Under the pieces are notes generated by a model. It was not told the origin of the DNA. It saw only the letters and a program-made list of their open reading frames with translations, and ran no database searches. Shown here piece after piece: positions 20,830 to 32,138 of a DNA stretch of 64,000 nucleotides. This DNA comes from Phragmites australis (lineage: Eukaryota > Streptophyta > Magnoliopsida > Poales > Poaceae): contig NC_084932.1 in assembly GCF_958298935.1 (NCBI RefSeq), positions 20,749,501 to 20,813,500 on the forward strand. The letters run 5' to 3'. A program made the position numbers and the translations under genes. Each line of letters starts with the position of its first letter. Positions within the stretch are counted from its first letter, which is position 1.

Positions 20830-21090
20830 ATCAATAAAAAGAGGCATATCAGCAAACAGAATGCCGACATGCCTATTGGCATTCTGTTTGCTGACAGGCA
20901 TATCGGCTCTTCGCTCCTGCGACACCCCTATCAGTGTGTATCCGGGGTCCTATTGGCACATGGAATACCGAAAGGCCTTTGCCTACTTTCCGCGTGCCGA
21001 CAGGGCCCCGAGCTCAGTGCCACATAGGCTATCGGCATTCGGAATGCTGACGTGACCCTTGTCGATATTTCACGTGCCGATAGGTAACTA
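20830..21090. repeat. GCCGATAGGC-type inverted repeats, probably transposon subterminal region
   Basis: CAGCAAACAGAATGCC and GGCATTCTGTTTGCTG form a perfect 16-bp hairpin (about 20849-20896), followed by repeated TATCGGCATTC / GGAATGC motifs and GTGCCGATAGG. The style resembles CACTA subterminal repeats, but no CACTA terminus was found. Confidence 0.6.
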
Positions 21091-21099
21091 TTCTTGTTA

Positions 21100-21589
21100 T
21101 TTTTTGAATTTAGCTATTATTTTACAATTTTCCAATAAAAATATTATTAAACAAAAAAGTCTAGGCCAACAGCCCAACACAGTGAATTCTTTTTTCTTCT
21201 TTTTGATCCATATTGTTTTTTTCAAAGAAAAATATTAGACTATAACAAAATATAATACTAGCAGAAGTTCATTAATGTAAGTACTCTATTATGCTTACAT
21301 AAAATATGATCTCATATTTGCATTTCTTATTAGATGGTTTTATGTGATATGCCATTCATGCATTTCAAACAATCAATTTCCTACAATTCTTAGGTTTCTC
21401 AATTCTCTATTTTTTACTTAACCACTCATTCACATTTTTATGTTCTTTCTAGTACTATGTTTTTCCTATTCCTAGGTTCTAAAGGAGCCCTTACTTTAGA
21501 ATTCTTAGCTATAGCTAGTCTGGTTGGGCTGTTCAGATTTAGTATACATTGCTACTATGCTTGGATCTTCCAAACTACCTTTCGAAATC
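21100..21589. other. AT-rich intergenic, no gene
   Basis: No coding or terminal-repeat structure recognised. Confidence 0.4.
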
Positions 21590-21960
21590 GTAACCAACAG
21601 TAGTTGACACGTAAGTCCCATCACGGATGAGTTCGAATCACAGCGTACTGGTAGTCCTTTTCTTGAAAGAAGAGGTGAAACTCAAGCCTGGGGCGTATCA
21701 TGGTCCTCTGTCCTATTCCTTCCTTTCTTTGCATTCTCCTTCGCTTTGCTTTCTTCTAGATGGCCTTTTGTGCGATTGTGTCCCTCTGGAAGTGTCGTTG
21801 CTGTCTACGAAAAAGAGCCGGGATCATGATATTTTGTTTTGTAATGGAGAGGCAAGAAGAAAGCTCAGGATTCACTATCATCGAGCGTGCTCTTTTCTAG
21901 CAATAAAATAAAATCGGGCCGTTTCTGGGCTTATACAGCTCTTAGAGCAAGCTCATTTCA
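21590..21960. repeat. Segment A, second half: duplicate of segment B (about 43120-43440)
   Basis: GGTGAAACTCAAGCCTGGGGC, CTCCTTCGCTTT, TGTGTC.CT.TGGAAGT and GTCGTTGCTGTC..CGA are shared in order with 43218-43375. In segment B this lies directly next to the homologue of 12640-12880, so the 8.7 kb between the halves of A is inserted sequence. Confidence 0.7.
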
Positions 21961-22475
21961 CGGGAGGCACCCGGGGTGCAAACATGGAATTTTTTATAAA
22001 TATTTTATTTACTAATTTTATAAAATGGTAGATGCTTCTTTACAGGAATATTCAGGCTTATCACATTTCATTGGGCAATTTTTTTTACAAAAAATGGCCC
22101 AGTAATATAGTGATAAGTCCCTGTTGGCAAATAAACTAGAGACGAGGATAAGACACCCAATTTTGCCACTTGTACGACATGTGGGAGCTGAAATGATGAC
22201 ATTTTCCAAATAGTGACAAGCTCTACCTCAGCTGTCACACATCGTTGGCAAATTTTTACCACCGAATATGTTATGTGATAGCTAAAATGACTACATTTGG
22301 CAGGTGCCCATTAAACAATTACGAGAAATAAATAAATAACTATGTCTTCACTGTATGAACGTTAACTAAACAGTAACCAAAGATGACCGTTAACAAAATA
22401 GCAACACCACCTCTTGCATTAGCTCAAACAACACCTCCATTCTTATTTCTCTTCACAGTACCACTATGGTGCAAT
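21961..22475. other. AT-rich intergenic, no gene
   Basis: Nothing recognised beyond short ORFs without family features. Confidence 0.4.
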
Positions 22476-22722
22476 ATCCGCTACTATAAAAATGATCATT
22501 TCTGTCCTAATTTTATTGTCGGTTTAGTAATAACCGATAGTAATAATATATCATTGTCGGTTCTTAAGCTCTATGCGCACATAAAAAGCTAAGTCAATAA
22601 AAACCAACAAATAATAGTTCTAAAAAGACGTGTATAAAAAAACGTGTCTTTAATAACGACATATTATCACTGTCAATTCATAATTCAAACCGACAAAGCA
22701 ATAATTGATAAAGACGAACAGA
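22476..22722. mobile_element. CACTA-like remnant
   Basis: CGCTACTATAAAAATGATCATTTCTG followed by repeated TTGTCGGTT / AACCGA(C/T)A motifs resembles the start of a non-autonomous CACTA element of the style seen at 4907-6183. The first base of the CACTA motif is missing and no right end is present. Confidence 0.4.
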
Positions 22723-23090
22723 GGAAAGTGCAACTAGACCCTCTATATGAGTTTTGTTGATTAACGACAAACGATTAAGGGACTAATATATTCAATGAGT
22801 ATTTGAATAGGTATAGGTCATATGGTGTGAAACAGCACAACATTGGCGACCCTCAAAAATTGAAGAAAGAAGATGGCAAATGGCTTACTCTTTAAAATAC
22901 ACTTTTGTTTCTGAAATTGAGTATAAGACTATGGTATTATTAAGAGGGGTGCAACGCTGTGGTTTGGTTTTAATCTTAGTGCTAAAAAAGATCTATACTA
23001 AGTCTAGAAAGCAATACAAACTCACAACTTGAATACTGAGTCAAATCCTTTTCAGTGACATCGGATGTTCCGAAGTCAAATCGGCCAAGT
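22723..23090 (+). mobile_element. Sirevirus-like LTR fragment abutting the Gypsy LTR
   Basis: GTGCAACTAGACC..., GATTAACGACAAACGATTAAGGGACTAATAT and TGAAATTGAGTATAAGAC..TATTAAGAGGGGTGCA parallel the first 250 bp of the Copia LTR at 52076 in order and spacing, at lower identity. The counterpart of the first 700 bp of the Gypsy LTR (37402-38130) is missing here. The 5' end of the outer Gypsy LTR therefore seems replaced or cut by this fragment. Confidence 0.55.
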
Positions 23091-23251
23091 TTTCCTCTTT
23101 GAAGCAACGTCTCTACACAACCCAGATAGTTCAGGTAGAACCCGGATAGTTCAGGTAGCCCAGTGAAAACCTAGATGATTTGTGCTAAAAAAAATCATTA
23201 GGACTTAGGTGCAAGTTGAGTCTAGAAACCTTTGTAGCGTGTATATGTATG
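23091..23251 (+). mobile_element. Outer Gypsy 5' LTR, portion left of the nested element
   Basis: Homologous to about 38140-38305 of the 3' LTR (ACCCAGATAGTTC.GGTAGCCCAGT, GATGATTTGTGCTAAAAAA, AAGTTGAGTCTAGAA, TGTATATGTAT). It is interrupted at 23251 by the nested Tat element; the LTR resumes at 29620. Confidence 0.7.
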
Positions 23252-23673
23252 TGTCGAATATCTAACTATGGGGTATATGCACATAAGGAGTATATCATAT
23301 ACGGACATAGTATGTACAACACATATTAAGAAGTTTTAGATATCACAGAACCGAATCAGCGATGCCTGATATACCTGGAATCAAGGAAGTATATATTAGG
23401 AAAGTTTCGATTGGTTACCTAACTCGATACGATTAGTACTCAAAATAGATTTATCTACTTGGACGTCAAGAAAGACAACTCTCTATCGACCACGGCTGGA
23501 TAGGAGTCAGTACCTCACCCCTATATAAGGCGAAAAGGCTGGGGGGAAGGGGAGAACTCGAGGCAAGCATCAAGACCCTAGCAGAGTAGATATTCGATGA
23601 CTTTAGCTTTAGGTTAGATTAGATCAGATATACTCTCTGTAATAGATTTAGCCACATTGCTTGTACTCGAGAT
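23252..23673 (+). repeat. Left LTR of the Tat element (3' part missing)
   Basis: The part 23506-23673 (GTCAGTACCTCACCCCTATATAAGG...) recurs at 29292-29460. The TATA box CTATATAAGG is at about 23521-23530. After GTACTCGAGAT the two copies part, so the end of this LTR and probably the primer-binding site were deleted. Confidence 0.75.
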
Positions 23674-23795
23674 ATACCCTTGATGGACCCGCAAGGTCTT
23701 GGTTGCTAAACTTGCCACCCAACTCGATTAGTTCGTGAGCAGAACTTAAGGCTCAGTTCATAGCCAATTTCTAAGGCACATTCGAGCGCTCAGGA

Positions 23796-24771
23796 ATGGA
23801 GAACGACCTCCACCAGCTAGACCAAGGCAACAATGAATCTCTTCGAGATTTTATCCGCCGATTCAGTGACAAGCGTAACACGATCTCGAACATCTCCGAT
23901 GAGTCGGTACATCACCTTCAAACGAGGTGTTCAGGACACAGATTTACGTGGAAAGATGGCTACTCAGAAGATCCGTACGGCCAAAGAGCTTTTCGAGTTA
24001 GCTGACAAGTGCGCAAAACGGGCGGAAGCGCAGGTGGGTGCTAAAAACCTTCAATCTAGTAAGGACAAACCCGAATCCTCGAAGAGCGGAGGAAAGAAGA
24101 CCAAACCCGGTGACAAGCGCAACAGTCCCGATTCGACTATAGCTGTGGTCGATAGGAACAAATCGCACAACACTAGGGACAACAAAAGCCTCAGGCGAGG
24201 TGGCGGAAAGTGGTGTCCCATCCATCGGAGCAACCAGCATGACTTCGACGAGTACTATGTGTTAAAGAAGAAGCTTGATGAAATGATCAAGGCAAACGCT
24301 GAGCGTGGCGATAAGCAAGCTAAGTCAAACATTGAGGGCAACAAGCCCCAGTTCCATGAGGCAGACCACAGCTTGGCGCACATCTTCGGAGGATCCGCCA
24401 CATACGAGTTCAAAAGGCAGTACAAGGCGGTCGAACGAGAAGTCAACTTGGCCCTAACTAGGCCCACTCGGTATCTCAGGTGGTCAGAACAGTCGATCAC
24501 CTTTGGTCAAACTAACCATCCGATCATGATACCACATCCTGGTCGATACCTGGTCGTGGTTCAGCCTACCATACTCAACATCAAAGTTTCTAGAACTCTG
24601 TTCGATGGTGGTAGTTCACTCAACCTCGTTTTCTCCAAAACCTTGGACAAGATGGGAATTCAGAGATCAGAGCTTAAAATAGGAGTCGAGCCTTTCCACG
24701 GCATAACTCCCAACTCATCGACCATGGCTCTCTGCCGGTCACGTTTGGCACGCCCGAAAATTTCCGTATAG
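23796..24771 (+). pseudogene. Tat-type gag C-terminus and protease start
   Basis: The reading starts within gag (DLHQLDQGNNESLRDFIRRFSDKRNTI). It shifts frame near 23915 and continues ...RGKMATQKIRTAKELFELADKCAKRAEAQ, a typical Tat gag stretch. A C-x2-H-x4-H motif (WCPIHRSNQHDFDEY, about 24210) follows. The aspartic protease motif LFDGGSSLN lies at about 24598-24624. After a stop at 24769 the protease continues in another frame (FEMAYNVILGRPML, about 24800-24840). Gag's N-terminus is missing, consistent with a deletion that also removed the end of the left LTR. Non-functional. Confidence 0.85.
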
Positions 24772-27700
24772 AAAAGCTGACCTTTGATGTCGCAGACTTC
24801 GAGATGGCATACAATGTGATTCTAGGCCGCCCAATGCTGGGCAAGTTCATGGCGGTGGTTCACTATGCTTACCAAATGCTCAAGATCTCGAGTCCTAAGG
24901 GGGCCATTATAGTTAAAGGGGATCAGTGCGCACCGGTCAAATACGACAAGTAAAGCATGGATATGGTCGAACACTTCGGTCGAGTGGCTATCACCCCCAA
25001 GGACCCAAATTCTAAGCGTCAAAGGAATCAAGGTGTCGTCGAGGCCAAAGACTCCAGGCTTGTAAGTCTTGCTAGCACTTCTGAGTCCGATGACGCCAAA
25101 GGCAAGATCAATGATGGCGTCAACAATAAGAAGACCGATGGTTGTGTCAAGGCAGTGCCCCTCAACCCATCTAAACCATCCAAGACGGTTAAGATTGGGG
25201 CCAATCTTGATCCCAAATAGAAACTCGAGCTCATCAGCTTCCTCCAGGCAAACCAAGGTGTTCACATGGCAACCGTCCAATATGCCCAGAGTCCGCAGGG
25301 AGGTGATCGAGCATTGACTAGCTATTAAACCTAACGCCAAACCTATGGTGCAGAAGCAGCAAAGATTTGTGGAAGATAGGAAGCGGGCCTTCCAGGAGGA
25401 GGTCGATAAACTTCTAAAGGCGGGCTTCATTCGAGAAGTGCGTCATCCTACATGGCTCGTGAATCCCGTCCTCATCAAGAAGGCCAATGGCAGATGGAGA
25501 ATGTGTGTCAACTTCATCGACCTCAACAAGGCTTGCCCCAAGGATCCTTTTCTCCTCCCGCACATCGACCAGATCATCGACTCTACGGCAGGCTGCGAAT
25601 TGCTATGTTTTCTAGATGCCTATTCAGGGTATCACCAAATTAGCATGGGATTAGAGGATGAGGAGAAAACAACTTTTACTACTCCCTTCGGTGTATTTTG
25701 CTATGTAAAGATGTCTTTCGGTTTAAAAAATGCTAGTGCTACATATCAAAGGTGTATTCAAAACTGTCTACAACCCCAAATTGGGCGCAATGTAGAAGCA
25801 TACGTTGATGATGTTGTAGTCAAGTCAAAAACCAGAAACGCATTAGTTGACGATCTTATGGAAACATTCGAGAACCTCAGGAAGTATCGCATGATGCTCA
25901 ACCCCAAAAAGTGCACGTTTGGTGTGCTGTCCGGCAAGCTTCTCAGCTTCCTGGTGTCAAGTCGCGGCATTGATGCCAACCCGCGCAAAATTGAGGCTCT
26001 CGACCAGATGTGGTCACCTCAAACACTGAAGGAGGTTCAGAAACTGACAGGTTGCATCACTGCTCCTAGTCGGTTCATTTCTAGGATGGGTGAAAAAGGA
26101 ATGTCTTTCTTTAAGTTGCTGAAGAAACATGGCCGATTTGAGTGGACAGAAGAAGCGGAACGCACCTTCTAAGATTTAAAAGGGTACTTATCTTCCCCAT
26201 TGATTCGTACACCGCCTAACGAGAAAGAGGAGTTCTTTTTGTATATTGCAACTACCCCACAAGTTGTAAGTACGGTACTAGCGATCGAACAGGAATGTCC
26301 TGAGAAAATGGCCAAGGTCTAGAAACCTGTTTATTACGTGAGTGAGGTTCTACACAATGCTAAGCTACGATACCCGTAAGTACATAAGCTGATATATGCA
26401 GTCTTGATGTCTTCCCCGGGAATTATGGCACTACTTTCAAGTGCACAGGATCACGGTCATAACGACGTATCCGCTAAAGGATGTAATACACAATCGGAAA
26501 GTTACTGGGCGAATCACGCAATGGGCGGTAGAACTAAATGAGTTTGACGTAAGCTACGCACCACGCACAAGCGTGAAATCCGAAGTGTTAGCAGATTTCA
26601 TCGCTGAATGAACAAGCGTTGATGAAAAAAGGCCAAACATGGTCAAAGATCACTAGACGCTCTTTTTGATGGATCGCTCACGCTCCAGGGCTCGGGGGCT
26701 AGCATTGTGCTCAAATCTCCAATGGGCGACGAACTTAGGTACGTTGTTCAGTTAGACTTTAAAGCTTATAATAATGTTGCAGAATATGAAGGACTGGTAA
26801 ACGGGCTCCGCATAGCTACATCGCTTAGGATTAAATGAATTCTTGTGAAAGGAGACTCACAGCTAGTCATAAACCAAGTTCAAAAGGAGTACCAGTGCTT
26901 GGACGACAACATGGCGGCTTACTTACTCGAGGTACGAAAGCTCAAGAAAAAGTTTGAAGGGCTAGAAGTGACGCATATCAGAAGGAGTGATAACTATGGT
27001 GCAGATGAACTTGCTCGAGTCGCTTCTTCTCGAGCACCGGTACCCATAGGGATCTTCGTTAAGAAACTCCTTAAGCCATCTGTCCCGATAGTTCAGCAAA
27101 CGGATACTGCCCAACCCGACCAGCAGTCTGGTTAGGTCAAGGAGGCAGAACCCGCAGACACGGATGCTGCACTACTCGAACACAACCCAACTTGGATGAC
27201 TCTGTACCAAGCCTATCTTGAGGGTCGAAACCTGATGATGATGTGTCTACAGAGAAAATTGCTTATAAATCTAAGTAACAGAATCTTGATGAAGTGCATC
27301 ACTCAGGAAGAGGGTATTAAAATATTTCTTGATATCCATGGAGGCACGTGTGGTAATCATGCGTCTTCTCGCACCTTGGTCGGAAAAAAATTTCTCTAGG
27401 GATTCTATTGGCTGACTACCTTCCAGGATGCTTTCGAGCTGGTCAAAAAGTGCGAAAGCTACCAATTTTTTTGGAAAGCAGACCACTCGACCAGCCCATG
27501 CTCTACAAACAATCCCTCTTTCTTGGCATTTCTCCGTCTGGGGCTTGGATATCCTAGGACCGTTCCAAGGGCCCGAGGTGGTTACAAGTTCCTATTTGTG
27601 GCTATCGACACGTTCACCAAGTAGATAGAGGTCGAACCTGTAAGAAAAATAACCGCAGAAGTGGCCAAGAAGTTCATGAGGAGCATAATTACTCGATTTG

Positions 27701-27833
27701 GCATTCCGCATCGGATAATTATGGATAACGGTAGCCAGTTAAGAAGCGGAACCTTTATTGCGTTCTGCGAAGAATTCGGCATTAAGACTTGTTTTGCCTC
27801 AGTGGCTTACCCGCAGAGTGTCTGCTCCTTCAG
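24772..27833 (+). pseudogene. Tat-type Gypsy pol: RT, RNase H and truncated integrase
   Basis: The RT is open at 25345-26172: AGFIREVRHPTWLVNPVLI, MCVNFIDLNKACPKDPF, FLDAYSGYHQI and the catalytic YVDD at 25801-25812. An in-frame stop at 26170 precedes the RNase H-like region (DGSLTLQGSGASIVL, EYEGLVNGLRIA, KGDSQLVINQV, DELARVASS; to about 27040). Integrase follows in shifted frames (GGTCGNHASSRTL, then VAIDTFTK.IEVEPV and RIIMDNGSQ). It breaks off after AYPQS at about 27826, before the third catalytic acidic residue. The LNKACPKDPF signature is typical of the Tat clade. Confidence 0.88.
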
Positions 27834-27859
27834 CTCTTGAAGAGCCAAGACAGCAGCAT

Positions 27860-28991
27860 CCCACTAAGCATATTAGACAGGCAAAATATTAGTAATGACT
27901 CCATTACATCCGTCAGAAATCCTAACAAGAAGCCTATTACTCGACTAAGGAAAAAGCTTCGTTGATATACATTTACAAGAATGACACTTGAAATTTCCTT
28001 CAAGGGACTTTACGGTCCTGGACACTCCGTTGTAGGAAACTTCAAGCACATTATAATCATCTCGGTCATAAGCTGAGTTCATCCGGTGGAACCTCAGAAT
28101 TCGGTTAGGATTGGTAATCCCGGGTACTGGAAGTACGCCTTCAGACGTCAGGCCCAACATGATTGTTCTTTCCTTCGACTAAGGGACATCTTCCCATTCT
28201 AGCGGCCCCCATATGTTATCACCAAATGTGTGAAGAGTAATCGGCGTTAGTTCACTGTGCTCTGCTGGATCATCAATCTGCTCTCCAACTTTCAAGAAAA
28301 ATGCGTCAGTGTTGACCAGAAGCAGTCGAGAACCTCTCAGATCAGGTTGCCAGATCTCGAGCTTAGGGGTCAATTGTTCTAATGATGCCACCGCGCCTGA
28401 TGGATTTCCTGAAGCCACTCTATCCAAGAAATCTGCAATACGCCACCAAAACTTGCTACTGGAAACTCAGAACCATCGCAGTGGCCCGTCAACAAGATAT
28501 ATGTGCACTTCCTCTGTCATCTGAAGGTGAAAGCAAGGCATCCTCGGGATAACAATGATGAACAATTTCCCATTCCTCCGCACTGCGCATCCTTCTAGAC
28601 TAACCCAGAATGCATCGTACGAAAGCGAAGGAAGGTCAGAAAACCATCCTGTTACCAGGTTGATCACCCTACCTTTGACTTGACGCTCTCGTTTGATGAG
28701 GATTAGGAGCCCGTTCGAAGCCCTGATTATCTCCCAGCTGTCATCGACCAAGCCTCAGAAATGAAGGTCGAAAACTGCTTCGCTCCCTAGATGATGCACC
28801 TCTACCAAGCCGTCCTCATGTATGAACGGCCCTTTCAAAATCAATGGAGAAAATTCCGCCATTCTATGCACTTCTCGCCACATGGTGCAGACACATCGAA
28901 AGAAGGCAAAATCCTCCGGATGAACCAGCTTGTTGGAGATGATGTTGAGCACTCCCAAGGGAAGAACTGCCCAATCAAAAGTCTCCGCCAT
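27860..28991 (-). pseudogene. Antisense F-box-like reading frame inside the Tat element
   Basis: One minus-strand frame is collinear from the ATG at 28991 to about 27900, broken only by in-frame stops at 28757-28755, 28469-28467, 28181-28179 and 27947-27945. The N-terminus WAVLPLGVLNIISNKLVHPEDFAFFRCVCTMWREV has the F-box pattern (LP...L..I...L...D....R.VC..WR). Further strings are SNGLLILIKRE, VTGWFSDLPSL, LEIWQPDLRGSRLLLVN and DNIWGPLEWEDV. This resembles plant F-box proteins with a C-terminal beta-propeller-like region, but I cannot name the subfamily. F-box proteins pick targets for SCF ubiquitin ligases. The frame is probably a host gene acquired by the element, or the antisense ORF some Tat elements carry. 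The absence of frameshifts over more than 1 kb suggests coding constraint until recently. Confidence 0.7.
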
Positions 28992-29291
28992 GAGTGTTAA
29001 GGGGAAAAGATTAAATTCTCCGAATAGAACGCAAACAATAGTGGATGAGATCGAAGGGCAGGGTTGCAATGGAGGTCACGAGAGTAGGACAATAAGTTTT
29101 CTACTCAGATAAATAGGCCTTGCCTCAAGGTATGACACGGAAGTCGTTTCTGCTTTGGAAAGGGAAAGTTTACCGTCTCTTCGATAACCACGCCCGTTTT
29201 TTACCATGCTTCGACCAGCGTGAAAAGCGGTATGATGATGACGTGCGAATGTTTGCATGCTCTTCTGCTCGCATTAAATGCGCCTACACCT

Positions 29292-29619
29292 GTCAGTACC
29301 TCACCCCTATATAAGGCGAAAAGGCTGGGGGGAAAGGGGAGAACTCGAGGCAAGCATCAAGACCCTAGCAGAGAAGATATTCGACGACTTTAGCTTTAGT
29401 TTAGATTAGATCTGATATACTCTCTGTAATAGATTTAGTCACATTACTTGTACTCGAGATCATCAATATACGGCAGCAACACCCCCACAGGACGTAGGGT
29501 ATTACTCCAATCGGAGGCCCGAACCTGTATACATCGATTGTCTCGTCTCGTGATTAATCCCTGCACTCGAAGGTACCCAGTCAATTTACGAACATATTGT
29601 CAGGAACTAATCTTCGACA
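29292..29619 (+). repeat. Right LTR of the Tat element (5' part missing)
   Basis: Begins at GTCAGTACCTCACCCC, shared with the left LTR to 29460, then continues to the terminus CTTCGACA. The first about 250 bp present in the left LTR are absent, replaced by sequence leading into the antisense F-box-like region. TATA box at about 29308-29317. Confidence 0.75.
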
Positions 29620-29624
29620 GTATG

Positions 29625-32135
29625 TTTATATAGGATAGATTTAACATGCGAGTTTAATCGGCCGAGGAAGATCATCCAGAAGTGCAAGTCTGCCTAACCC
29701 GGATAGTCCGGGTTAAACCCGGAGGGTCCGAATAAGTCATGGTGCTTTTAACCGAGCACCCTCGCTAGGAGCCTCACCTGGATAATCAGCCCAACCCAGA
29801 GGGTCCCAATTAATTTGATTTAGATTTAGCAGAGAACCCACTCTCGGAGCCTCACCCAGTCATTCTGACCAAAACTAGAGGTTCTAGACTCAGCTCAGAC
29901 CTTCCGAGTTAATTGAAAAATGGCTAACTGAGAAACACCGTCTGGAGTACAACCCGGAGGTTCCAGAACTCGGAGGTTCCGAGTTCGACCCGGAGTATCC
30001 AGCCTCCTGTTAGCTTTCCAAAGTCGTTTAGATTGCAAAGTTTGATATTATTTCGCATGTCTTGCACTTTTATCTTGTTGTTATGCATATTGTAGCATAC
30101 ATTGTTGCACCTCATTCGTGCTTATCATTGCATCCATTCTTCTTCAGTGAACGAGGATCCGGAGCGTGATGCAGGTGTGGTTGAAGGTGACACCGAGCCA
30201 CACGGGTTCTGTGAATTCTGTGTGGGTAACATCAGGCAGTCGTCTGAGCAGCAAGGCAATCATCTAAGTATGTTTCTCCCATTAATTTGGATCATATGTG
30301 TCTAATGTGATAAAATATGCTTTATGCACGTTATGCATGTTGTTGAGTCGATGTCAGGTCTTGTATGGGTTGAACCTATATTGATACATTACACCCTGTC
30401 TTGAGTCATTGGTGATTCATCTCCTTGTAACCGGGTTTAACTTGATGATAGTCTAGTTTAAAAGTTAACTGAAATGTTTAGCCATGCACAGATTCTTCAG
30501 TAGAAGTCGAGCGGTGGTTCAATCCCATTCACAAGCTATAGGCTTTAATTACTGTCATATTGATAACAATGTTGGGTTGATGGTGTTGGTTGGTTGAGTA
30601 GTGAGGATGAGGCGAGATGTGGGCGGTGTTAGGGGTGTTTCTGCGGTCGCGATGTGGAGTTCCCCGAGGTAGGTCAGGAGAGGAACCTGAACATTGTAGA
30701 TCGCTTGCGTCGCTTAAGCACTGATCGTTGTTGCAGTTAGCTCTAGCACTTACTATACTTACCACATGCTGATCTAATGGTAAGATAAGCCGAATACCTC
30801 TGTAGCTGTAATTATTTGAGCTTGCACATCAACGATGTGAGTGGACGGGCTTGTAAGAGACACTTGAGGTTGCTCCGGGAGTTGGTTGAGTAGTGAGGAT
30901 GAGGCGAGATGTGGGCGGTGTTAGGGGTGTTTCTGCGGTCGCGATGTGGAGTTCCCCGAGGTAGGTCAGGAGAGGAACCTGAACATTGTAGATCGCTTGC
31001 GTCGCTTAAGCACTGATCGTTGTTGCAGTTAGCTCTAGCACTTACTATACTTACCACATGCTGATCTAATGGTAAGATAAGCCGAATACCTCTGTAGCTG
31101 TAATTATTTGAGCTTGCACATCAACGATGTGAGTGGACGGGCTTGTAAGAGACACTTGAGGTTGCTCCGGGAGTTGACCTAAGTGGGCTCTGCACCGAGC
31201 GATGCATGATTCAAATGGTTGGGGTTTATTGGGAAATGTTGACACGAGTACCCCTTGGGTGAACCTGTGTGATCACTCAAGTTGTATGGTCCTCTAGCCT
31301 TGTGGGTTAAGTTATATCCCATGCAGGGTGTAAAATATTTCAAAATACCATGCTCTCGATCATGAGCATGTTTTTCTCCATTTTGCAATAGTCGTAGAGT
31401 TTCAAGTTTGGTTTGAGGTGGTTAATGGGTTGAAATGGCTCTTTATGGGAGTTCATTTTACATATATGTTCAGTTCATAGTTATGGGTTAGATAGTTTTG
31501 TTGGTTAAGTCTAGATGCCCACACATGTTTTGTCAAATTTTGCTTTCACATATAAATTTACTTAACCATATGGCCATATTCTTGCTAACAACCCAATTCA
31601 TAATCCTTTGAGTTAGGTTATCTATAAGTACTCAATATGGATTAAGACTTGCAAGTACCTTCGTACTCACACTGCTCTTTTAGGTGCTACCGGCCAGGAG
31701 GAGCTAGTCTTTGGCTACTTGGCGCCCGCCGAGGGTGGTGGTGGGCACGAGTAGATAACTACTCGAAGGTCGTGATTTTGTGATGCAGCCTAAGGGTATA
31801 TGGCTCCATCCTCCTTTTGTTGTTTATAGTTTTAACTTTTGCTGTATAATTCTCTTTTATCTAGGAGTTGATTAGTTTTAGTCTCCTCCTAGCTCTCTTT
31901 CGCTATAAGTTGTATAAGATTATGGATGCTTAAGAACTTGTAATATAATTAAATTGCTCTCTCTTTGTTAAGCTTTGTTGTGATGTGATATGTTGGAAAG
32001 ACACGTGTTTCGATCTTGAGCACAAAACATATGTCAGGACTACCGGAGCGGTATTCTGATTAATCATTGAAGTCGTGATTAAGTAAATGATCGATTTAAT
32101 GATTAATTAGAATACTATTTAGACAGTTTCTTACA
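29625..32135 (+). mobile_element. Outer Gypsy 5' LTR, main portion
   Basis: Homologous along its length to about 38310-41018. Shared landmarks include TAGGATAGATTTAACATG, GAACGAGGAT, CATCTAAGTATGTTTCTCCC and the end ...TTACA. It is followed after 3 bp by the primer-binding site. It carries an extra tandem copy of 292 bp (30589-31172). Confidence 0.88.
30589..31172. repeat. Exact tandem duplication of 292 bp inside the 5' LTR
   Basis: 30589-30880 and 30881-31172 read identically over all 292 bases by eye (from GTTGGTTGAGTAGTGAGG to GGTTGCTCCGGGA). The 3' LTR has a single copy at about 39250-39540 that differs at many positions. Confidence 0.95.
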
Positions 32136-32138
32136 GCG

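Larger units (their letters stand above)
23252..29619 (+). mobile_element. Nested Tat-type Gypsy retrotransposon, target duplication GTATG
   Basis: Starts TGTCGAATATC and ends AATCTTCGACA. It is flanked by GTATG at 23247-23251 and GTATG at 29620-29624. The interrupted host sequence is continuous in the 3' LTR of the outer element (about 38296-38320), an independent empty site. Internal order is gag, protease, RT, RNase H, integrase, the usual Gypsy order. Both LTRs are incomplete, and integrase is cut off and followed by an antisense F-box-like frame. Confidence 0.9.
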
